Shown: piece by piece, positions 57,591 to 64,000 of the stretch | Layout of the letters: every line of letters starts with the position of its first letter | Numbering within the stretch: position 1 is the first letter of the stretch | Assembly: GCA_029582155.1 (NCBI GenBank) | Contig: CM055897.1 | Span: forward strand, 3,951,001-4,015,000 | DNA length: 64,000 nucleotides | Source of the DNA: Panopea generosa | Lineage: Eukaryota; Mollusca; Bivalvia; Adapedonta; Hiatellidae | Direction: 5' to 3' | Program-made: the position numbers and the translations under genes | The notes under the pieces: model-generated | Told to the model about the DNA's origin: nothing | Databases searched by the model: none | What the model saw: only the letters and a program-made list of their open reading frames with translations

Positions 57591-60500
57591 TGATTACATA
57601 GGGAAGGGTAGAAATCACCAACTACAATTTATAGTGACAGGTAATATGTTCACATAGCGTCATGACTGGTATTTATTTACGAACGGATTTTTCCCATGAT
57701 TTATGATAGGTTAGTCAGCAGCGCGTCAGGTTATATACAGGGTCGTGATTAAATCATAAAAAAGACAAATTTGAGTAAGCAAACTTCATCTCAAAATAGA
57801 CCCGAAATTTATATCATAACTTTGTTTTAACATGTGTCAAATATAACTATATTGATAAACGCTGGCAGTTTTATAACAATATTTTTATCTATAGAATGTA
57901 TATTGGCCAAGTCGAACAATTGGTCATTGAAACATAAAGATGCACTGTTTGACCTTGTGTGAACTCTAGCACTCGCCTTTTTCATTGGATCCTCAAAATC
58001 TTACACAGTTATAACATTTATAACTGGTTTAATTGGATAATTAAACCGGAGTTATGACCCTTGAATCTTAAACAAATGCGTTATTTGAACTGTGCACTCT
58101 TGCATAGTAGTTGCATAACCATATTATCTTGGAAAAGTTTTTTGAACTTGAAAAAAGTGATAATTAATGTTGGAGTTAAAATCTCAAAAATTACACATTT
58201 TGGCCTTGTGTGTACTCTTAACACCTGCAGTTCTCATTTGATATTCACCAAATTACATAGTATATATATATATATATCTATAAAATCACCATGGTGCATA
58301 TATGCGGACATTCAATGCATTTTCTTCAACTACAAGTATAATTACGTTTAATGAATACTGAATGCAAATACAATTGCTGAACTGTTTATCCTAACTGCAA
58401 CACCGGTCTTCAACCATATGCTAAAAACATTATCGCAAGGAGGAAAATCGCATGCAAAACTATTCAAACTTAATAAATGTTTATAAAATCAAAATTAATT
58501 ACATTTTAAGGCATACTGATGTGTTGTTGATTATTTACTATATCATTTAATATGCTGGCCAGCATATACACCCTTCCCCTATGGAAATATTTAAAAGTTA
58601 TAAAAAAACAAATATTTGAAGTAAAAGTAACCCATATTGTGTGTTTTAAATATCAAAACGTTCAGAGTTGACTCGTGTCGTCACCAGTCCCACCCATTGC
58701 ATGAGGTACAAGGTTTAAAACTAAATGGACGTTTTTCTTAAATATATCTTATAGTATTTTTCTTAATAAAAAAATTAAAAGTCACAAACTATAGGCGTAA
58801 ATAACAACCCTCTCTCCTTATACACACACGCACGCGCGCACATCAATTCAGTGAGATCACCCTCCTTGTCTTTTTGTTGATACTTTATAAACTTCGAACG
58901 ATTACTGATGTGACATTTATTTTTCATACCTCATAATTAAAATAATCATACTTAAGTAAACAGATTTCTGGATTGTACGCAATGCAAGACATTTTTTTAA
59001 AAATTACATATAAATGTAATCAGGTGCGTAAATTTCAATTTGTTTAATATTCACATCCCAGTAAATATACCAAATGCCTGAGTGCAAATTGACTTCGCCT
59101 TTATTTAGTTTAACAGATTTATAGGTCAATGTAACTGCGGCCTTGTGTCGGATCGTTTTGTTATTTTAAGTAAAAGCACATTGTTAAATGATTTTTTATT
59201 CAAATAGATCTCCAGACTCCTGACACCCACTAGTTCCTGGGATATCAAACTAGCATTCCTGTGAGGAAACACGATACAAGTAAGTGAACCTTTTACGCGT
59301 AATATGTTTTACATCTGTATGTTATCTTTTTGTTCTTATTTTATTTTTATATATTGATTTTATTTACAAAGATCAAAACAAAACCATTTACTGTGTCGTT
59401 GCTGAATTAAAAGGTCAACGATTTTTGAAAACATTTTTTTTCAGAAACGTTAAATTAATGGAGAATATTAATTTTGTAGACATACACATTAGATGGAGAA
59501 ATGGAGAAAAAAAATATATGTAGTTAGCGGAATTCCTGATAGAAGTATCACGAAATGCAATCTTCACTTTGATCAGACACATATTATTAAGTCACTGCTT
59601 TGTTACATAATCATAAAATTATATAGGCCTCGTGCCAACCAGTAACAACATGAAATTACTTTAAAATAACAATTTTACGCTTTTAATAACCGTTTGAATG
59701 TAAGTTTATGAAATAAGGGAAGCTAGAACGCATTATGTTGTATTTTAGTTTTTGTTGTTTATTTGGCAGTTTTAACATTGTGGCATTTTTTACTCATTCA
59801 TGTAATTAAATTAAATTTAAAATAGCAATTACGTTCACATACGGTCATTGAACCTACCTGTTTTATTAAGGCCATCTTTTTAAAATATGTGTTTGCTGTG
59901 CTCCGAACCGGTAATTTTATATGTGTAGATAGGTAACTATTCTTTTTTATTTGGCAGATTTTGATTTTGCATAGTTATTTTACAAAAATTAACAAAAAAC
60001 CTGAAAAAAATTAACGCTTTTAAAGTCAATAAAAAAGTTTGGGTAGCTGCATTTTTGAGTGAGTACACAAATATTTTTTTAATGACGACCTAATTATATT
60101 CTGTCTGATCTATATGAGATATAGAACGTATTTTTATGTAAAGCAACATACTTTATTACTTTCTGTGCATTTTGACATTTAAACTATGTAACGATAGCCA
60201 TTACATGTGGATATTTTCAGGACCTCAACCTGTAAATTAAGTTGTTATTGTAAGGGAGATTTATGCAAAAAGTTTTTAATGTTTTGTTAGCACGCAAAAT
60301 TCAATAATTCTTACAAAAATATTCTAATGTACATAATTATGTGCAAACAATGATTTAGTTATGAGCAGCATAATGATATTTAGAATTATTGTGTATTTTT
60401 GAACAATTTGCAATAGATAACACTAGCGGAAAAATAAGTTTTAAAAAACATGTAATTTCTTTTTTATATCATAATTTATTTTTCTAAGTAATATTCCTCT

Positions 60501-61000
60501 TATTTCTTCATTGTTTCTATTACCAGTTTTAGCAGTACTCTTGATGTTACATTTCAGCTATAAACGTTTAATTACACACACTCTTTGCCATTTTAAAAAG
60601 GCATTAGTGTGATATTTGACAGATTATTAATGCTGACACTCAAAGACAGTGAATCAATTAACTATTCAAAACTGGTAGTATGTTATTTGGGAGGAGGAAT
60701 ATGTATTCTTCAGCTTCAGACCACACATTTGTCCTGGTTGATTGTTTGATCTAAATAATTAATACGGTTTTGCTTAATCATAAAATAAATAAACAGTTTT
60801 TATCTATTATTGTTTTAACTTGTAGTTTTGGAAGTGCTGTTAGATTACAGGTAAAGTCTAATATTGATTATTATATTCATAGTCATTTATAGACTTTCTA
60901 TGTTTAAGCATATAATATGAATGATTTTCATATTGATCTTTTGCATTCAGTCTTAAAAAAATCCACACCTGGCAAAACCGGCACCTTCTGTCTATCTGGT
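57591..61000. other. 3.4-kb stretch with no recognised gene
   Basis: AT-rich on both strands. The frames at 58061-58351 and 59284-59523 have no recognisable content. No RNA gene or clear repeat was found. Confidence 0.35.
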
Positions 61001-61019
61001 CTCTTGACACAGTAACTCT

Positions 61020-61195
61020 AGGGACCGATGGAGTACTTAACTCCTCGATTTTAAAGGAGTACTGACCAATTTGTACGAATACCTTAACTTACTGTCCAGT
61101 AATCTACATTCCAGGATCCCAGGAAAGAGTTGTTTACTGACCGTCTGTTAGCCCTCGATGTGTTAAAGTGACGCTTAATATTGAATCAATCAAAG
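61020..61195 (+). mobile_element. SINE family 2, 3' half
   Basis: GGAGTACTGACCAATTTG, then CATTCCAGGATCCCAGGAAA, GTTAGCCCTCGATGTGTTAA and GTGACGCTTAATATTGAATC end in an AATC-type tail. It matches the 3' half of 9716-10052. Confidence 0.65.
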
Positions 61196-61406
61196 TAGTA
61201 CGTACTTTAATCAGTGATTTTGATAGCTAATAAATTTAACTGCTTGTACAGTTATAAAACTGGCTTCATAAACAACAATATCATTTTAATTGTTGAATAA
61301 AAAATTCATCCGATACAACTAAGCCTTGATTAGCATTCAGATTTGAAAAATACTTGGCATTTGACATGGGATTAGTTATTTCTTCAACAGTTGGTAGTTG
61401 AATGTG

Positions 61407-61408
<2 letters not shown>

Positions 61409-61452
<44 letters not shown>
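61409..61452 (+). repeat. (CT)n microsatellite
   Basis: About twenty CT units, just left of the MITE-related element. Confidence 0.95.
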
Positions 61453-61454
<2 letters not shown>

Positions 61455-61466
61455 CCTTATTTAACC

Positions 61467-62002
61467 AATCTCATTAAAGTTCAATCAAATTTAAGCTTCC
61501 ATACGTAATGTACAGTCGCTCTGACATCATTGCATTAGGTCACCTCAGATTGACCTTTCATATTATTGATATCCATAACAATACATCCAATCGTTCGGTG
61601 ATATTTACAACACGACATCGACTGATATATTCTAAAAAAGTGTTGTTGCCTGGGCGTTGACACTGCCATAGTGATCTTCTTATGTTGGTGCAACATTTAA
61701 AAAAAAGTCCTAGTATCGTCCCTGATTTCTTTAATTTCTGAAAATCATTTAGTTAACATGGGCGCAGCCATGATGTTTTCGTTGTAACAATTATAAACGC
61801 GTGATCACCGAAAATGATATTGGGATCCCAGCTAAATGTACATTTTTTTCCGATTAAAATAGACATTTACTTTTGCTTTCAAAACCTTGAAATTACTGCT
61901 TTGACTGGCTGGCGGAAAGATCAATTTCAGGTGACCTTCTATTCGATGCCACCAGATCTACTTTGATAGAGTAGCTTTAAGTTGATTTGATTTTAATTTG
62001 AT
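61467..62002. mobile_element. Larger relative of the 50.7-kb MITE
   Basis: The left end AATCTCATTAAAG, then TTAAGCTTCCATA and GGTCACCTCAGATTGACC, and the right part GTGACCTTCTATTCGATGCC, ATCTACTTTGAT, and TGATTTTAATTTGATG correspond in order to both halves of 50665-50825. About 350 extra bases separate the halves. It is either the longer ancestral element or a copy with an insertion. Confidence 0.55.
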
Positions 62003-62212
62003 GTTATTTAGCTCTCATGAATCAAGAAAACTCTCTTCCTTCTTCTTTATTATAACCATGAGACCCATTTTGTATGCTTGTTTACTTTCTTAATTACTTC
62101 TATACCTTCTTATTTTGGCAGTTTTGTCTATAATAGTGTGTGTTATGCCACTGAAGTTTTCCTGAGTGGACTCACCTATGTCAAGTTTGACTTTGACCTT
62201 TAGACATAAACA

Positions 62213-62650
62213 CCTTTTTAACTCACCTGAGCAAAGATCAAGTGAGCAATTATGACTGCCCTGTGTCCGTCGTTTACGTTTCAAACGACTCCTTCTCTCA
62301 AACCCCTTGACAGATGTTTACCAAATTTGAAGCATTGTTACATGGATATCTCTCAAGTTTATTCAAATCATGAACATGGGGACTTATCAGGGTTTTTTCA
62401 CAAAATTTCAAAAACCTTCTTTTCCGAAAGTGTATATGGCCTAAAGCTTTGATATTTTGCATGAAGTATCACCTAATCAGTTTATATCCGATTTTTTCAA
62501 GCCATTAACATAAGAAAAGTTTTATTTAAAAATATTTTTCTCAAGTGAAATGTGTTTATATTTAGAATTAATGTTCCCTATGAATAGGGATTTCAAGGTT
62601 ATAAGACTTTGTCTTTGCTAGACAATTTGGTAGACTTATTAAAACCATGG
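62213..62650 (+). repeat. Partial dispersed element with TTAACTCACCTGAGC start
   Basis: It starts with TTTTTAACTCACCTGAGCAA, continues with GTGTCCGTCGTTTACG, GACAGATGTTTACCAAATTTG and TATGAATAGGGATTTC. The start matches the minus-strand end of the 47.3-kb element. The right end is unclear, near the duplicated RXR-like block. Confidence 0.5.
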
Positions 62651-62933
62651 AAAGACATGTTCACCAAAGACATATGTTTGTTGATTTAAGATTTATAACT
62701 TGATAACTTTATCAGCCCACTTGTTACCATAACCTGTACTAGTTAGAGAATTGAGTAGCGATATTCAGAATTAAAATATAAAATAGTATCCATTTATTTT
62801 TGTACATTTTAAATTGATTGGAAATTACTGTGTAAGATTTATCATGATAACAAACTGATAAAAGCATTGGAAAGTAAATGAAGCAATTAACATGTACATA
62901 AAAAGTTGACAATTTTGTTTACTGTACTTTCAG

Positions 62934-63348
62934 TATCATTGGACAGTGACAACAGTCTCGTTAAGTCCATTTTGATGGGGATTGAAAGAATGGGTAATAT
63001 TAGTCCTGTATCTAGTGTGTGGTCGATGTCACCGTCAGTAGGCTCGCCAGTGGGCTCGCCAGATATTGAATCTGACATACCTTTCTTATCTGCCACATCC
63101 CAGGACTCTAACATCAGTTATGGAATGCACCCAGGGATGCCATCATCAAAACAGTCTATTCCCGGACACTCATCAATACTTCATCCACTATCACCATCAT
63201 CATTCACATCTGTGCCTTCGATGTCACTTGGATCGGACTCTGTGCGCTCCTCGGTAGACCCGCATTTGGTCAACACAATGTCCAGTGTTCAACATATCTG
63301 TGTCATATGTGGAGATCGATCATCGGACGAAACACACAAAGAATATAG
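62934..63348 (+). CDS. RXR-like nuclear receptor exon: A/B region and start of DNA-binding domain (copy 2)
   Basis: This is a second copy of the exon at 574-964, with the same acceptor position (TTTCAG/TATCATTGG), the same phase and the same AG/GTATT donor at 63349. The frame is fully open: LDSDNSLVKSILMGIERMG, SPVSSVWSMSPS, SQDSNISYGMHPGMPSSKQS, PSSFTSVPSMSLGS, HLVN and QHICVICGD. It keeps more of the usual RXR A/B wording than copy 1 (SPSSFTSVPSMSLG) but has a more changed DBD start (RSSDETHKEY in place of RASGKHYGVY). Flanking intron on both sides also matches copy 1, so this is a segmental duplication. The second DBD exon lies beyond the window. Confidence 0.85.
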
Positions 63349-64000
63349 GTATTATGAATACTGTATTTATGCTTATTCAGTGGCATATACTGATTGCATT
63401 TTTGTCTGTCCATCGGTCTTAATAAAGAGGTATCCTTGAGTGATATAAATCCATTTTTACCAAACTTAATCAAAATCTTTATTGGAAGAATGTCTAGATC
63501 TAGCAGTGATTCATGCTGACATTAAAAGTATCCGGTGCGATGACTCGTTATCGATCGTCTGTCGACCACCGTCTGTCGCAAGCGTTAACCACTAGGCCAA
63601 TTAAACTCTTAGTAGACTAAACAGAATTTTATTTTCGATCTGAAATTCAAAATGATCGCCATCACTAAAAATAGTAAAAAAAAAATAAAAAAAAATAGCG
63701 TCTAGCAATTGTGATTGAACTTGAACCATATACAATAAACAATTTTTATAGAAACATATATCTGTGATGTGGGCACATTGTATTACCAATGCGGAAAATG
63801 CACAATGAATTCGTAGTCGGAATAAAAAATCCCCAGTTTTTGAGATTTTGCTTGCTTTTTTTTCGTTAATAAAACAGATCAGCATGTATTTTAGTAACAC
63901 TTTGACCAAAACATAAACGATAGGGTATTTATCAAAAAGGGGTTAAAGTGATTTTATCAGGATTTTTAATGTTTTTAGAATTGGCTAAAAATATTTCCCT
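63349..64000 (+). other. Start of the intron after RXR-like copy 2, with a dispersed-repeat piece
   Basis: The first ~130 bases match the intron start after copy 1. 63540-63700 contains CGTCTGTCGACCACCGTCTG, AACCACTAGGCCAATTAAAC and TTTTCGATCTGAAATTC, a piece of the 14.1-17.1 kb element. No DBD exon 2 is found before the window ends. Confidence 0.6.

Overview
The window looks like nuclear DNA of a mollusc, most likely a bivalve. This is inferred from spliced animal genes with GT/AG introns, an RXR-type nuclear receptor exon with a mollusc-like A/B region, several tRNA-derived SINE families, AT-rich introns, and dispersed repeats carrying 'TCAAGGTCA'-type stretches. The species cannot be fixed from sequence alone. 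Coding DNA is a small share of the window; about 13 kb is satellite.

Left part (1-12.1 kb): a plus-strand chain of seven exons whose splice phases agree at every junction. Exons 1-2 (574-964, 2299-2456) encode the A/B region and a divergent DNA-binding domain of an RXR-type nuclear receptor. Exons 3-4 (6552-6746, 8795-9183) encode an MH2 domain of the BMP R-Smad type (Smad1/5/Mad). Exons 5-7 (10291-10394, 10599-10666, 11679-11965) encode an unrecognised Glu-rich then Ser/Asn/Gln-rich tail ending in TAA, with AATAAA about 120 bases later. No receptor ligand-binding domain and no Smad MH1 domain is visible between the modules. Read as one gene, this is a chimera of a nuclear-receptor DNA-binding domain and a Smad MH2 domain, and it is the strongest lead here. 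The first exon of the gene lies left of the window.

Right edge: a second, diverged copy of the RXR-like exon (62934-63348), with homologous flanking intron, on the same strand. The locus is therefore duplicated and the second gene continues past the window.

Middle, minus strand (43.1-46.6 kb): remains of a Gli/Ci-like gene. There is a large last exon with the Gli C-terminal motifs, interrupted by one in-frame stop, plus a decayed first zinc-finger exon with a frameshift and one weaker zinc-finger candidate. So the window holds diverged relatives of three developmental regulators (RXR, Smad, Gli).

Repeats: 12.9-21.3 kb is a mosaic of degenerate ~150-180 bp repeat units and multi-kilobase dispersed elements, with nested SINEs. 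21.3-22.5 kb is microsatellites. 23.8-28.0 kb is a 26-bp satellite. 31.9-40.6 kb is three abutting tandem arrays with 22-bp, 29-bp and ~95-bp periods. 53.1-53.5 kb is a 20-bp minisatellite. Other elements are a MITE with 16-bp perfect inverted ends (50665-50825), a larger relative of it near 61.5-62.0 kb, a decayed mariner (51.75-52.33 kb), a perfect 123-bp tandem duplication (49198-49443) and five copies of a SINE with an ATCA-type tail. No LTR element, Polinton, rRNA gene, free-standing tRNA gene or CRISPR array was seen.
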